The notes: a model not told the origin generated them from the letters alone. A stretch of DNA of 64,000 nucleotides from Parabacteroides sp. AM08-6 (GCF_003473295.1 NZ_QRMP01000020.1:1-64000); one strand, 5' to 3'; shown: positions 1-8,009, counted from the stretch's first letter. Numbers and translations: made by a program.

Positions 1-236
1 ATAAGTTGGTGAAGAACCAGTTGGAATTGGGTAGTTGAGATGGCAGGGTGTTTGAAATATGTTTCGATGGTTCCGGCGGAAGACAATTATTTGGTGGAGA
101 TTGCCTTCCCGGACAAACTTCCATCAACTACGGAATCTGTCATCCTGTACCACGGGAATTGAAAGCGTTAGCCGAAATCGTAACTGAAGATGTATGTTTG
201 ATAGAGCGTTTCTTCCAACCACTGCAAGGGATACCG
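1..236 (+). pseudogene. HlyD-family secretion protein, decayed C-terminal remnant
   Basis: Translation in two frames gives pieces resembling the C-terminus of Bacteroidetes HlyD-type membrane fusion proteins of peptide exporters. From base 40 one frame reads GCLKYVSMVPAEDNYLVEIA. From about base 115 another frame reads INYGICHPVPRELKALAEIV followed by TEDVCLIERFFQPL. HlyD proteins of this group end with a similar order: a V-P segment, a beta-strand YxxEV, an LPF-like segment, then GTAEIITDDxRLLER. At least one frameshift near 105-130 and probably another near 30-40 break the reading frame. The start lies outside the window. The family match is from memory of the motif order, so it needs a translated search. 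A sequencing error is possible but would have to occur twice. Confidence 0.55.
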
Positions 237-321
237 GAGGATGGCTCTTTTTTTATGGTTTCGTGTCTTTTAATGTGGCTTTCGGGGCGGAGGGATAAAT
301 TTTCCCCCTCCCGAAGTTTTT

Positions 322-786
322 ATGAAAGAACAATTGATTGCATCGTTCGGCGGTGCAAAGCCTTCTGTTTGTAAATATCATGATTTTTTGAAAGGTTTGC
401 CTCTTGATGAAAGGGGCGTTTTTTGTAAAATGACCTATGGGGTCGCTTTGTCTGAATGGGGGTCGCTGACATCTGTTTATCGTCTCTTTCTGGTCCGGCT
501 AATAAAAAGCGAAAGGCAATGTTTCGTGGATTATGTGAGGAAAGAAACGGTTTTGGGGCAGCTCTTGTATGAACCTGTTGAGTTAAATTTGCTTCTGAAA
601 GTGTTTAACTTATTGGAACAACCGTGTAAAAATAATAAATCGTCCTACACGGAATTATCTTTTTCATTGTTGCTCTCATTTGATATTGATTTGTCCGTCA
701 AGTATTTGTCGGACAAAATCCGTTATTCGAAGGCGGATTCTTTCGATTTTGTGGAGTTGATGGAGAAAAGCAGTGAGATGGTATGA
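322..786 (+). CDS. hypothetical protein, 154 aa
   Basis: I do not recognise this protein. It is soluble in appearance, with no signal peptide or clear membrane segment, and is rich in Leu, Ser and Phe, suggesting an all-helical fold. The ATG at 322 is the first in frame after a stop and follows the HlyD relic by about 90 nt. Its stop codon overlaps the next small frame in an ATGA arrangement at 783-786, which suggests translational coupling. It may be a remaining accessory gene of the decayed peptide-export locus, but nothing in the sequence proves this. Confidence 0.5.
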   Translation: MKEQLIASFGGAKPSVCKYHDFLKGLPLDERGVFCKMTYGVALSEWGSLTSVYRLFLVRLIKSERQCFVDYVRKETVLGQLLYEPVELNLLLKVFNLLEQPCKNNKSSYTELSFSLLLSFDIDLSVKYLSDKIRYSKADSFDFVELMEKSSEMV

Positions 787-911
787 AAAATAATTTGCGG
801 AAAAGTTTGAATAGTCGAATATTAATGCTTATTTTTCAACGGTCGAATAACGGAATAGATGATTCGATGGTCAGGGATTTGTTACATTCAAATAAAGAAT
901 CTGCATTATGA
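783..911 (+). CDS. small open frame, 42 aa, overlapping both neighbours
   Basis: The frame reads MKNNLRKSLNSRILMLIFQR and ends HSNKESAL. Its ATG overlaps the stop of the preceding 154-aa gene (ATGA at 783-786), and its stop overlaps the start of the following beta-propeller gene (ATGA at 908-911). Such head-to-tail overlaps at both ends are common in translationally coupled operons and rare by chance. There is no signal peptide, no double-glycine motif and only a short hydrophobic stretch (ILMLIF). It could be a coupling leader, a short peptide of the former export locus, or a chance frame. Confidence 0.4.
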   Translation: MKNNLRKSLNSRILMLIFQRSNNGIDDSMVRDLLHSNKESAL

Positions 912-2020
912 AAACAACAAGTAAACAAACACGGATGGGAATGCTCTATATGATAGGCGGTTTTTTCTTCATGTTACTGTTTTTGGCTTTTTCTCATCCT
1001 TTAATGGGACAAACATCGAAGCCGATTGTCATAGAGAAGGATAAGACTTATGAACAGAAACATATCTTTTTACAAGATGTAGCCACCAAAATAGAATATT
1101 TACCATTGGAAACAACCGATAATGGTTTGTTAGCATCCCTCAATTTTTTAGAGGATATTCGTATAATAGGAGACCATATATTTATCTTGATAAAAGGGCA
1201 ATTTTATCATTTCGACCGTTCGGGACATTTTTTGAATAGTTTCAATCCTCATGGACAGGGTCCGGAAGAGATTACGCTTTCATCCTCTTTTGTAATAGAT
1301 GAGGAGAAAGGGCAGGTCGGTATAATGGATATGCAAACCTCTTCAATCGCTTATTATACATTCGGCGGTGATTTCGTGAAAAAAGAAAAATTACCTCATA
1401 GAACTCATTATGTTACAAACTTAGAAGATGTATTAATCTGTAGAAATACAGACTCGCACATAGATCCATCACTTTATATATATTCAAAAGATAGGAAAAT
1501 AACCATGTTATCCGGGACCCGTCAGCAGTCGGGAGCAGCATATCGTATTACAACATCGAATGTCCCTCGTATTAATAAAGGAGAAGTTTTCTTTAATAGT
1601 ACGTTCACTGATACGATATTTGCAGTGAATACAACATCAAAACGCCCCGCTTATATATTCTTGCCTCCTAATAATGGGAGGACAACCCGTGAGGATGAAA
1701 AAGCTGCAAGTCCAATATTGCGATTTGAAACAGAATCGTGGGCAAATATTCTTTTGTATGGGAAAAATGCCCGTCAGCCGAAATCTTACATGGTTGATAA
1801 GAAAAATGATAGAATCTACTTAGGATATTTGGTAAATGCAGATACTCGAATGGTAATTAGTACTTTTAATACTGGGCAAGACAATCAAATTATCTCCATT
1901 TATGAGATGGGGTCTTTAAAAGATCTTTTGGATAAAGGTTTTTTGTCGGGAAAGCTAAAAGAAGTAACAGAAAAGGCTTCTCTTGAGGATAATCCGGTAT
2001 TGCTTATCGCGACGTTTTAA
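908..2020 (+). CDS. 6-bladed beta-propeller protein, first of three tandem paralogues
   Basis: A 370-aa exported protein. A hydrophobic signal segment lies at about residues 14-34 and ends near GQTS, giving a predicted periplasmic or surface location. The segment after it, IEYLPLETTDNGLLASL, is the hallmark of Bacteroidetes 6-bladed beta-propeller proteins, followed by FDRSGHFLNSFNPHGQGPEE, the first NHL-like blade. No lipobox Cys is seen, unlike the next two genes. These proteins often occur beside peptide maturation and export genes in Bacteroidetes, and their function is unknown. The gene overlaps the 42-codon frame upstream and sits 18 nt before the next paralogue, so the three probably form one operon. 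Confidence 0.85.
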   Translation: MKTTSKQTRMGMLYMIGGFFFMLLFLAFSHPLMGQTSKPIVIEKDKTYEQKHIFLQDVATKIEYLPLETTDNGLLASLNFLEDIRIIGDHIFILIKGQFYHFDRSGHFLNSFNPHGQGPEEITLSSSFVIDEEKGQVGIMDMQTSSIAYYTFGGDFVKKEKLPHRTHYVTNLEDVLICRNTDSHIDPSLYIYSKDRKITMLSGTRQQSGAAYRITTSNVPRINKGEVFFNSTFTDTIFAVNTTSKRPAYIFLPPNNGRTTREDEKAASPILRFETESWANILLYGKNARQPKSYMVDKKNDRIYLGYLVNADTRMVISTFNTGQDNQIISIYEMGSLKDLLDKGFLSGKLKEVTEKASLEDNPVLLIATF

Positions 2021-2038
2021 AAGTTTAATGTATTTGTT

Positions 2039-3334
2039 ATGAAAAGAGATGTAACCTTATTTTTTCTGGTATTATTATGTTGCTTTATGGCTTTATTCTC
2101 TTGCCATTCACAAAAACAAGATGCGGATGGAGATGTTGATATGGATAGTTCCTCCGCTTCTTCGTTTGTCGAAATCGATATAGGTGCGAACTTGAAAGAT
2201 TCCGGAGAGAAGATGTTGTTGAGCGATTTGGTGGAAGATGTGGAGTATATAAAGTTGGAGGCAACGGAGGCTTCTATCATGGGCATTATCTACTCGCTAG
2301 TATTGCATAATGACCATTTTTTTGTTCAAACATTAGGCACAGATGCATTTTCCGTTTTGATTAAAGTTTTTGATCGTACGGGAAAATTCGTTCGGAATGT
2401 AGGTCGTTTTGGTCAGGGACCTGGAGAGTATCGGTTGGGAAGGGGCATTTGTGCCAATGATAGTCTTTTGTTCATCAATACCAATTGGTCGCATAAAGTA
2501 ATGATTTATAATTGGCGTACGAACCGGTTTTTAAAGGCTGTGCCTTTAAATGGGAGAACTGTCGAGAATATTTTATGTTTTGATAATAATAATATAGCTT
2601 TATTACCCGGTGCTAATTTTGTGCCTAAGACAAATGTGGAGATTGATTTTTTTAATGCGGTTATCGTTTCAGAAGATGGAGTAGAGAAAATGGTCAGTTT
2701 AAAAGATGTATCAAGAATTGATACTACATGTTTTGAGGGTTATCAAAATCCTAGTATTTATAGAGTTCCTTATCAGTATGGGAATGAATATCATTATTAT
2801 GATGATGTTAATGATACGATTTATAAGATATTGCCGGATACTATAATACCTTGTTATTTCCTTAATAAAGGAGTTTACAAGATGCCGTTATGTGATTTTT
2901 TTGTTGATGAAAAATATTTTGATGAGGGTAGAAATTATATCCAAGAAATCTCTTTTATAGAAACAGATTCGTTTTTATATATGGACTTTTCCTATAATTT
3001 AAAAAAATGGATAGTACGATATGGAAAATCGGATAAAACAGTGGTTTGTTGGGCGCAAGAAGGAAGAGTGTTAGGAAAGACGACCCATTTTGTTTGGGGT
3101 GGGGGCTTTTACAATGACGTAGATGGTGGTCCTTCTCCCTTATGGGGTACATTGGATGGCGGAAAATATATTTGTGCCTATATTTCTCAGGATAATCTGG
3201 ATGCCTGGTCGGTGGATAAACTAAAAAGTAAGACTGTGAAATTTCCGGAGAAACAACAGCAACTGATAAAAATGCTGGAAGAGTATGGAGAAGATGATAA
3301 TCCTATTATCGTGTTGTATAAACTGAAACAGTGA
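2039..3334 (+). CDS. 6-bladed beta-propeller lipoprotein, second paralogue
   Basis: A 431-aa protein with a type II signal peptide: MKRD, a hydrophobic run, then the lipobox LFSC at about residues 19-22, so it is predicted to be lipid-anchored. The family signature appears as VEYIKLEAT, followed by KVFDRTGKFVRNVGRFGQGP (first blade) and further repeats. It shares this layout with the genes on either side but has diverged strongly, indicating an old tandem duplication. The C-terminal phrase EDDNPIIVLYKL matches the tails of both paralogues (EDNPVLLIATF and DDDNGVVSIVTL), supporting a common origin. Substrate or partner is unknown. Confidence 0.88.
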   Translation: MKRDVTLFFLVLLCCFMALFSCHSQKQDADGDVDMDSSSASSFVEIDIGANLKDSGEKMLLSDLVEDVEYIKLEATEASIMGIIYSLVLHNDHFFVQTLGTDAFSVLIKVFDRTGKFVRNVGRFGQGPGEYRLGRGICANDSLLFINTNWSHKVMIYNWRTNRFLKAVPLNGRTVENILCFDNNNIALLPGANFVPKTNVEIDFFNAVIVSEDGVEKMVSLKDVSRIDTTCFEGYQNPSIYRVPYQYGNEYHYYDDVNDTIYKILPDTIIPCYFLNKGVYKMPLCDFFVDEKYFDEGRNYIQEISFIETDSFLYMDFSYNLKKWIVRYGKSDKTVVCWAQEGRVLGKTTHFVWGGGFYNDVDGGPSPLWGTLDGGKYICAYISQDNLDAWSVDKLKSKTVKFPEKQQQLIKMLEEYGEDDNPIIVLYKLKQ

Positions 3335-3373
3335 GAATTAGAATTTATGGGTTAAACTAATAATTATGATTAT

Positions 3374-4639
3374 ATGTATAAATCTAGTATTATTTTATGC
3401 GTTTGTTTGTTACTAACAGGATGTAAGAAACATGCTTCTGTCCAGAATAATGAATCGGATTCCGTTTATTCTGTCACTCAAGAGGGACAAGACTTATTTG
3501 AAATAGATATAAAGGATTGTGTAAAGGACGCAGTAGAAGGTGAAGATATTTATATGAGTCAATTTTTTGAAAGTATGGAGTATATCCCTTTGGAGACAAC
3601 GAATGAAAGTTTGATAGGAAATGGACGTTTTGTGTCATTAGGGCATTTGGTGTCGGATAAAATCATAATAGTCGATATGAAGATATTTGATCGTAAAACG
3701 GGGAAATATTTAAGTGCATTATCCAGCAGGGGACAGGGGCCGAAGGAATATTTGGAGGTCTTTTCTACTGCAGCAGATGATGAACGTGAAGAAATTTATT
3801 TTTATTCAGGAGCGAAGATTCAGGTATTTGGATATGATAATACATATAAAAAAACAATTAAATATGCCGATGAACCCAGTGTTTTTTCGTTAGGTAATGG
3901 AAATTTGTTATTGGCAAGAGGAATATTTATGAACTGTACTTATGATGATTATTGTGTACTGAATGTGGACAGTAATGAAATTTTGTATACGCGCCGTTCT
4001 TCAGCCTTATTGAACTGTAAGGATTTAAATGAATGTAAGCATCTTGTAAAAAGAGGCGAATCTTATGCGTCAATGGGTGCTAATATGTTTTGGGAATATG
4101 ATGACGGAGTACGTTATTATGATTATTTGACAGATACGGTTTATGCAATTAATAAGAAATTTGAAGCAGTTCCTATCGGTCATATAAACTTTGAGGATCT
4201 TAAGCAGACTAAAGAAGAGTTGTATATTGGTAGTAAAGGTGATTTTTTATATTGGAGACTACTTGATATTGCGGAAAGTCCACAGTTCCTATATATCTAT
4301 ATAACTGCGAGTAACCAGGAAAGAAAAGAAAGAAAATATTATATGATTGTTTATAAGAAAGATACGAAAGAAATAAAAACCTATTATGGAAGAGACGGCT
4401 TCTCTATACATAATCCCATACATAATGATATAGACAATGGAGTTACAGGATTGTTTTTGGATAGAGATCAAGGAGGGCATTTGGGTTATAGAATTTTCTC
4501 GTCAGAATCGATAAAAGAGAATGCAGATGAGAATGGGAAAAAGATTTATAATCCTCTTTTATATGATAAATATGTAAAAATGGCCGAAAGCTTGAAAGAT
4601 GACGACAATGGAGTAGTTTCGATTGTGACATTGAAATAG
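3374..4639 (+). CDS. 6-bladed beta-propeller lipoprotein, third paralogue
   Basis: A 421-aa lipoprotein. The lipobox LTGC lies at about residues 14-17, followed by KKH, so outer-membrane anchoring is likely. The signature MEYIPLETTNESLIGN is present, as is the blade motif KIFDRKTGKYLSALSSRGQG. It starts 39 nt after the previous paralogue with no promoter-like box between them, so co-transcription is likely. The region is low in G+C, typical of Bacteroidetes accessory DNA. Function is unknown beyond the fold; the family resembles NHL or TolB-like propellers that bind proteins or small ligands. Confidence 0.88.
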   Translation: MYKSSIILCVCLLLTGCKKHASVQNNESDSVYSVTQEGQDLFEIDIKDCVKDAVEGEDIYMSQFFESMEYIPLETTNESLIGNGRFVSLGHLVSDKIIIVDMKIFDRKTGKYLSALSSRGQGPKEYLEVFSTAADDEREEIYFYSGAKIQVFGYDNTYKKTIKYADEPSVFSLGNGNLLLARGIFMNCTYDDYCVLNVDSNEILYTRRSSALLNCKDLNECKHLVKRGESYASMGANMFWEYDDGVRYYDYLTDTVYAINKKFEAVPIGHINFEDLKQTKEELYIGSKGDFLYWRLLDIAESPQFLYIYITASNQERKERKYYMIVYKKDTKEIKTYYGRDGFSIHNPIHNDIDNGVTGLFLDRDQGGHLGYRIFSSESIKENADENGKKIYNPLLYDKYVKMAESLKDDDNGVVSIVTLK

Positions 4640-4732
4640 AATGACGTTTTATTACAATGATATCGATTGAAAATACAAGGCATCTATATGTCTATCCTTT
4701 CTCACTGCTTTTTTAACGATTCCCGGCAACCC

Positions 4733-4740
4733 TACCTTTG
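4733..4740 (+). promoter_or_regulatory. -7 box TACCTTTG before the HU-like gene
   Basis: TACCTTTG matches the Bacteroidetes -7 consensus TAnnTTTG, 45 nt before the ATG at 4785. The -33 region is only a T run (about 4709-4713). A small CCCG-ATAA-CGGG inverted repeat follows at about 4746-4757 in the leader. Confidence 0.55.
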
Positions 4741-4784
4741 CACTGTTCCCGATAACGGGGATGCAATTTAAAATCATTTTAATT

Positions 4785-5225
4785 ATGGCACAGGGTTATG
4801 TATTGGTGCTTCGTCCGTCGGAGCCGGGTAAGAAAGATTCAGAAAAGAAGTATTATGCGCAGTCAAAAAGTACGGGGGTGGTGGACCTTCCGTATATGGC
4901 TAAGATGATTGCGGCACGAAGTACGGTGTCGAGCGCGGATGTGAAGGCGGTTTTGGATTCCTTGAACTGGATTATGGACGCGGAATTGCAGGAGGGTAAG
5001 ATTGTGAAGTTGGGCGAATTGGGTAATTTCCGCATTACTGTCGGAAGCGAAGGGGTGACGGATAAGAAGTTGTTTACTCCCAGCATGATTCGACCGGCCA
5101 GACTGGTGTTTACTCCCGGTACGGATTTGCGTCATACGAAGAAGGTGTTGGAATTTACACACCTGAAACAACAGGATGTGCCTGTAACCGGTGGCGCTGA
5201 TGAGGAGAATCCGGATGTTCTTTAA
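4785..5225 (+). CDS. HU-family DNA-binding protein, extended Bacteroidetes type
   Basis: A 146-aa HU/IHF-like protein of the Bacteroidetes class with an N-terminal extension. MAQGYVLVLRPSEPGKKDSE is followed by the HU-like core: helices from about residue 30, the strand GKIVKLGELGNFRITVGSEG, and an R-P arm segment (MIRPARLVFTPGT). It probably binds DNA as a dimer. I chose the ATG at 4785 rather than an in-frame ATG eight codons earlier because relatives start MAxxYxLxxRP. It is the first gene of a three-gene set with a holin-like protein and an M15 peptidase, an arrangement seen repeatedly in Bacteroidetes genomes. Confidence 0.88.
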   Translation: MAQGYVLVLRPSEPGKKDSEKKYYAQSKSTGVVDLPYMAKMIAARSTVSSADVKAVLDSLNWIMDAELQEGKIVKLGELGNFRITVGSEGVTDKKLFTPSMIRPARLVFTPGTDLRHTKKVLEFTHLKQQDVPVTGGADEENPDVL

Positions 5226-5241
5226 CTAACCGGCTGTTTTG

Positions 5242-5448
5242 ATGAAGAGAATGACTATTCAGTTAGTCGTGGCAATCCTGCTCGTAATGAGCGGGATTGT
5301 TTTAATCTTCTCCGGTTTTTGGGTGGCACCGGCCGGAGAGATTCATAATAGTGTGTTGGTTGCTTTCGGGGAGATTTCCACATTTGCCGGAGCGTTGTTC
5401 GGGGTGGATTATTCTTATCGTTGGAAAAAAGAGGGAGTTGAACATTGA
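5242..5448 (+). CDS. small holin-like membrane protein
   Basis: A 68-aa protein with two predicted membrane segments (about residues 4-24 and 32-52) and a charged tail YRWKKEGVEH. Size, topology and the following peptidase gene resemble small phage holins. It is 16 nt after the HU-like gene and 11 nt before the peptidase. The ATG at 5242 is preferred to the adjacent TTG. A holin function is an inference from topology and context; it could simply be a small inner-membrane protein. Confidence 0.65.
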   Translation: MKRMTIQLVVAILLVMSGIVLIFSGFWVAPAGEIHNSVLVAFGEISTFAGALFGVDYSYRWKKEGVEH

Positions 5449-5459
5449 AATTACAAAAA

Positions 5460-5912
5460 ATGGAAGAAATATTGACAATTGAATTTAAGAAGTGGCAGGA
5501 GAAACATCCGGATTGGATTAGTGAACATTTTTATATGGGGGAGTTTATTTATAGTGCTAAGGCTGTACAGGCGGGACTGGATAACATGCCTCCGGCGGAT
5601 GCGCAGATGGCGATACGGAATTTGGTACGTAAATTGTTGGAGCCGCTCCGGGTTTATTCACGGGAACCTATCGTGATTTCCAGTGGATATCGCTCGGAGG
5701 AGGTCAACAGGCTTGTCGGAGGGGTGCCTAATTCACAACACCGGAAGGGAGAGGCGGCGGATGTGTATACGTTCGGCAGTTTCCGCTTACTGGAAAATCT
5801 CATTAATAGCGGACTGAATTTTGACCAAGCCATTTTGTACCGTTCCCGGAAGTTTTTGCATCTTTCGTTAAAATATAAAGGTGCGAATCGGAGGCAGGTG
5901 ATTATACGATGA
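5460..5912 (+). CDS. M15-family D-Ala-D-Ala carboxypeptidase-like peptidase
   Basis: A 150-aa zinc peptidase of the M15A type. The motif VISSGYRSEEVNRLVGG is followed by SQHRKGEAADVY, the classic SxHxxGxAxD zinc-binding set, and a downstream LHLSLK supplies the third ligand His. Such enzymes cleave peptidoglycan stem peptides, and phage versions act as endolysins. No signal peptide is visible, which fits release through a holin-like pore or a cytoplasmic role. The ATG at 5460 was chosen over the TTG at 5445. It completes the HU, membrane protein and peptidase set. Confidence 0.85.
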   Translation: MEEILTIEFKKWQEKHPDWISEHFYMGEFIYSAKAVQAGLDNMPPADAQMAIRNLVRKLLEPLRVYSREPIVISSGYRSEEVNRLVGGVPNSQHRKGEAADVYTFGSFRLLENLINSGLNFDQAILYRSRKFLHLSLKYKGANRRQVIIR

Positions 5913-6040
5913 GGGTATTGGTCATACGGAAGGAGGATTTAATTTATGGTGGGTTATTCTGGTCATCTTTGCACTTTATGCGGGTTCGTATTTGTATAGA
6001 AAGAATTAATTCCGTTCCTTTGTGGCAAAGATTTTAGGAT

Positions 6041-6793
6041 ATGGCAGACGAACAACAGATGGTGCTTCGTACGGAGGACCTGGTGAAAAAATATAAGATG
6101 AGGACAGTCGTGAATCATGTTTCCATCAACGTGAAGCAGGGTGAGATTGTCGGTTTGCTCGGACCGAACGGGGCCGGGAAAACGACCACGTTTTATATGA
6201 CGGTAGGGTTGGTGACACCAAACGAGGGAAAGATATTCCTGAATGATATGGAGATAACGAAATATCCGGTGTACAAACGTGCGCGTAACGGTATCGGGTA
6301 TCTGGCACAGGAGGCTTCTATTTTTCGTAAAATGACAGTCGAGGATAATATCCGTTCGGTATTGGAGATGACGGAGACGACTCCGGATTACCAGAAGGAA
6401 AAGTTGGAGAGTTTGATTGCCGAATTCGGTCTGACCAAGGTTCGCAAGAATTTGGGCGACCAATTGTCCGGAGGTGAACGTCGTCGTGCGGAGATTGCCC
6501 GGTGTCTGGCTATCGACCCGAAATTTATTATGTTGGATGAGCCTTTTGCGGGAGTCGACCCGATTGCCGTGCAGGATATCCAAAGTATCGTGGCGAGATT
6601 GAAGCACAAGAATATCGGTATCTTGATTACCGACCATAACGTATATGAAACCCTTAGTATTTGCGACCGTGCTTATTTGCTTTTCGAGGGAAAGGTACTT
6701 TTCCAGGGAACGGCGGAGCAGTTGGCGGAGAACGAAATCGTTCGTGAGAAATATTTGGGTAAGGACTTTATCCTGCGGAAAAAAGATTTTTAA
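6041..6793 (+). CDS. lptB: LPS export ABC transporter ATP-binding protein LptB
   Basis: A 250-aa ABC ATPase that powers lipopolysaccharide extraction from the inner membrane with LptF, LptG and LptC. Walker A is GPNGAGKTT (residues 41-49), the Q-loop region reads [20 protein letters not shown], the signature is LSGGERRR, and Walker B is [13 protein letters not shown] with a switch His in ITDHNV. The YLAQEASIF and FAGVDP phrases are typical of LptB rather than other ABC ATPases. LptF/G are not in the window. It lies 128 nt after the M15 gene and converges with the CPBP gene, whose stop is 1 nt away. Confidence 0.95.
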   Translation: MADEQQMVLRTEDLVKKYKMRTVVNHVSINVKQGEIVGLLGPNGAGKTTTFYMTVGLVTPNEGKIFLNDMEITKYPVYKRARNGIGYLAQEASIFRKMTVEDNIRSVLEMTETTPDYQKEKLESLIAEFGLTKVRKNLGDQLSGGERRRAEIARCLAIDPKFIMLDEPFAGVDPIAVQDIQSIVARLKHKNIGILITDHNVYETLSICDRAYLLFEGKVLFQGTAEQLAENEIVREKYLGKDFILRKKDF

Positions 6794-6794
6794 A

Positions 6795-7694
6795 TTATTC
6801 CTTATTTAATAATTTTGCTCGTAGCCGCTTGCAACTGATATAGAAGAGGTACAGTGTGATGATGGCTACGAATGAGTAGGGCAACAGATGGTCCGGGGTG
6901 ATATCGCCGGTGATGAATTCGTTGTCTTTCAAGTTGGCATCGGACATGGAGATGACGGCGAAAGCATTGTTCACGAAATGGGCGAATACCGGTATCCAGA
7001 TATTTTTGCTCCAATAAAGCAGATAGCCGAAATATGCGCCCAGCAGCATGCGGGGAAGGAAGCCGAAAAACTGCATGTGAAAAGCGCTGAACAGGAATGC
7101 CGCGCTCCAGATAACCAGGTGATGGTTGCGGGTCCATGCTCCGATAATCCGCTGGAGAGCTCCCCGGAACAGGTATTCTTCCGTGATGCCGGCTGCGACC
7201 GCGATTACGATTAAATTGAAAATTAATGTAATGATACCCTTGCCGGCCAACAAAAGCAGGGTCAACCGTTCGGCCTCGTCTTCCTGGCTGCGCATCCACT
7301 CTTCGACCGGAGCCAGGAAAGAGGGAAGTTCCATTTGCTTGTTCAACAGTCCGGTGAGGCTGATGGTGGGGGAAAGCAGGAACATGGTGACTAAGGTAAG
7401 CAACAATATTTGTCCGTTCGGCATGCCTCCTATCGAGAGGTATTCTTTGGGACTGTTGCTGCATAGAAAGGCTACACCTAATGCGGGCAGTAAAAAGGTC
7501 CCGACGGATGAGCACAGTTGGAATAGTCGCATGATGTCCGGATGGTCTGTCAGTGTGGCGGAAAAACCACAGGACAGGTAAAGGATACCCGCTGAAACCA
7601 GAGCTGAGAATATCGCTCCTGCCAGGATGAGTACCAGCAGGACGAATAACTGGAAAAGAGCCGTTTTGCCGGCATATATACCTTTTAGTTGCAT
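6795..7694 (-). CDS. CPBP-family intramembrane glutamic endopeptidase
   Basis: A 299-aa polytopic membrane protein of the CAAX-protease / bacteriocin-processing family. Motif 1 is EEYLFRGALQR (about residues 170-180), with the catalytic double Glu and Arg. Motif 2 is FSAFHMQFFGFLPRMLLGAY, and a third His lies in FAHFVNN. There are about eight hydrophobic segments. The substrate is unknown. An ATG at 7706 also exists, but the best -7 box (7721-7728) predicts transcript start near 7714, so the ATG at 7694 gives a more normal leader. It lies downstream of the RRM gene on the same strand, separated by a terminator. Confidence 0.88.
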   Translation of the reverse strand: MQLKGIYAGKTALFQLFVLLVLILAGAIFSALVSAGILYLSCGFSATLTDHPDIMRLFQLCSSVGTFLLPALGVAFLCSNSPKEYLSIGGMPNGQILLLTLVTMFLLSPTISLTGLLNKQMELPSFLAPVEEWMRSQEDEAERLTLLLLAGKGIITLIFNLIVIAVAAGITEEYLFRGALQRIIGAWTRNHHLVIWSAAFLFSAFHMQFFGFLPRMLLGAYFGYLLYWSKNIWIPVFAHFVNNAFAVISMSDANLKDNEFITGDITPDHLLPYSFVAIITLYLFYISCKRLRAKLLNKE

Positions 7695-7706
7695 ATCTAT
7701 GAACAT

Positions 7707-7743
7707 AAAAAAACTTCTGCCAAAGATAGACAGAAGTTTTTTA
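7707..7743 (-). terminator. intrinsic terminator of the RRM gene
   Basis: A 10-bp perfect stem AAAACTTCTG / CAGAAGTTTT (7710-7719 and 7731-7740) with an 11-nt loop. It is followed on the minus strand by a T run (A run at 7707-7713). It lies 20 nt after the stop of the RRM protein gene. Confidence 0.8.
7721..7728 (-). promoter_or_regulatory. -7 box TATCTTTG inside a terminator loop
   Basis: On the minus strand the loop of the preceding terminator contains TATCTTTG, an exact TAnnTTTG match, followed about 7 nt later by the presumed start of the CPBP transcript. No good -33 TTG is seen at the expected distance, so the call is tentative. Confidence 0.4.
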
Positions 7744-7763
7744 TTTCTTACAGGAAGTGGTAA

Positions 7764-8009
7764 TTACATTTTAGGACGAGCCTCTTTAACTACCATTTGA
7801 CGACCTTCGAATTCTGCTTCGTTCAATTCTTCGATAGCTTTCTTTGCTGCAGCATCGTCAGACATTTCAACGAAAGCGAAACCTTTGGATCTACCTGTTT
7901 CACGGTCTTTGATAATCTTTACAGAATCAACGGAACCGTATTCTTCCATTACTTGTTTCAAATCATCTTCCCGAACACGATAGTTCAGGTTACCAATGTA
8001 AATGTTCAT
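7764..8009 (-). CDS. RRM-domain RNA-binding protein
   Basis: An 81-aa protein made of a single RNA recognition motif. RNP2 is IYIGNL (residues 3-8) and RNP1 is KGFAFVEM (residues 42-49), with the expected beta-alpha-beta spacing. Bacteroidetes carry several such small RNA-binding proteins, which act on mRNAs broadly. There is almost no C-terminal tail (ARPKM). The gene is monocistronic, with its own terminator and a long AT-rich upstream region. Confidence 0.93.
   Translation of the reverse strand: MNIYIGNLNYRVREDDLKQVMEEYGSVDSVKIIKDRETGRSKGFAFVEMSDDAAAKKAIEELNEAEFEGRQMVVKEARPKM

Noticed and set aside
48..374. A GTG-started open frame of 108 codons
   Set aside because: Its middle fits the HlyD relic and its end runs into the next gene; it is better explained as part of a decayed gene than as a new protein.
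5963..6637. A 224-codon frame opposite lptB
   Set aside because: Antisense shadow of a well-conserved ABC ATPase.
6802..7515. A 237-codon frame overlapping the CPBP protease gene on the same strand
   Set aside because: Out-of-phase shadow, rich in His, Arg and Pro, while the other frame contains the full CPBP motif set.
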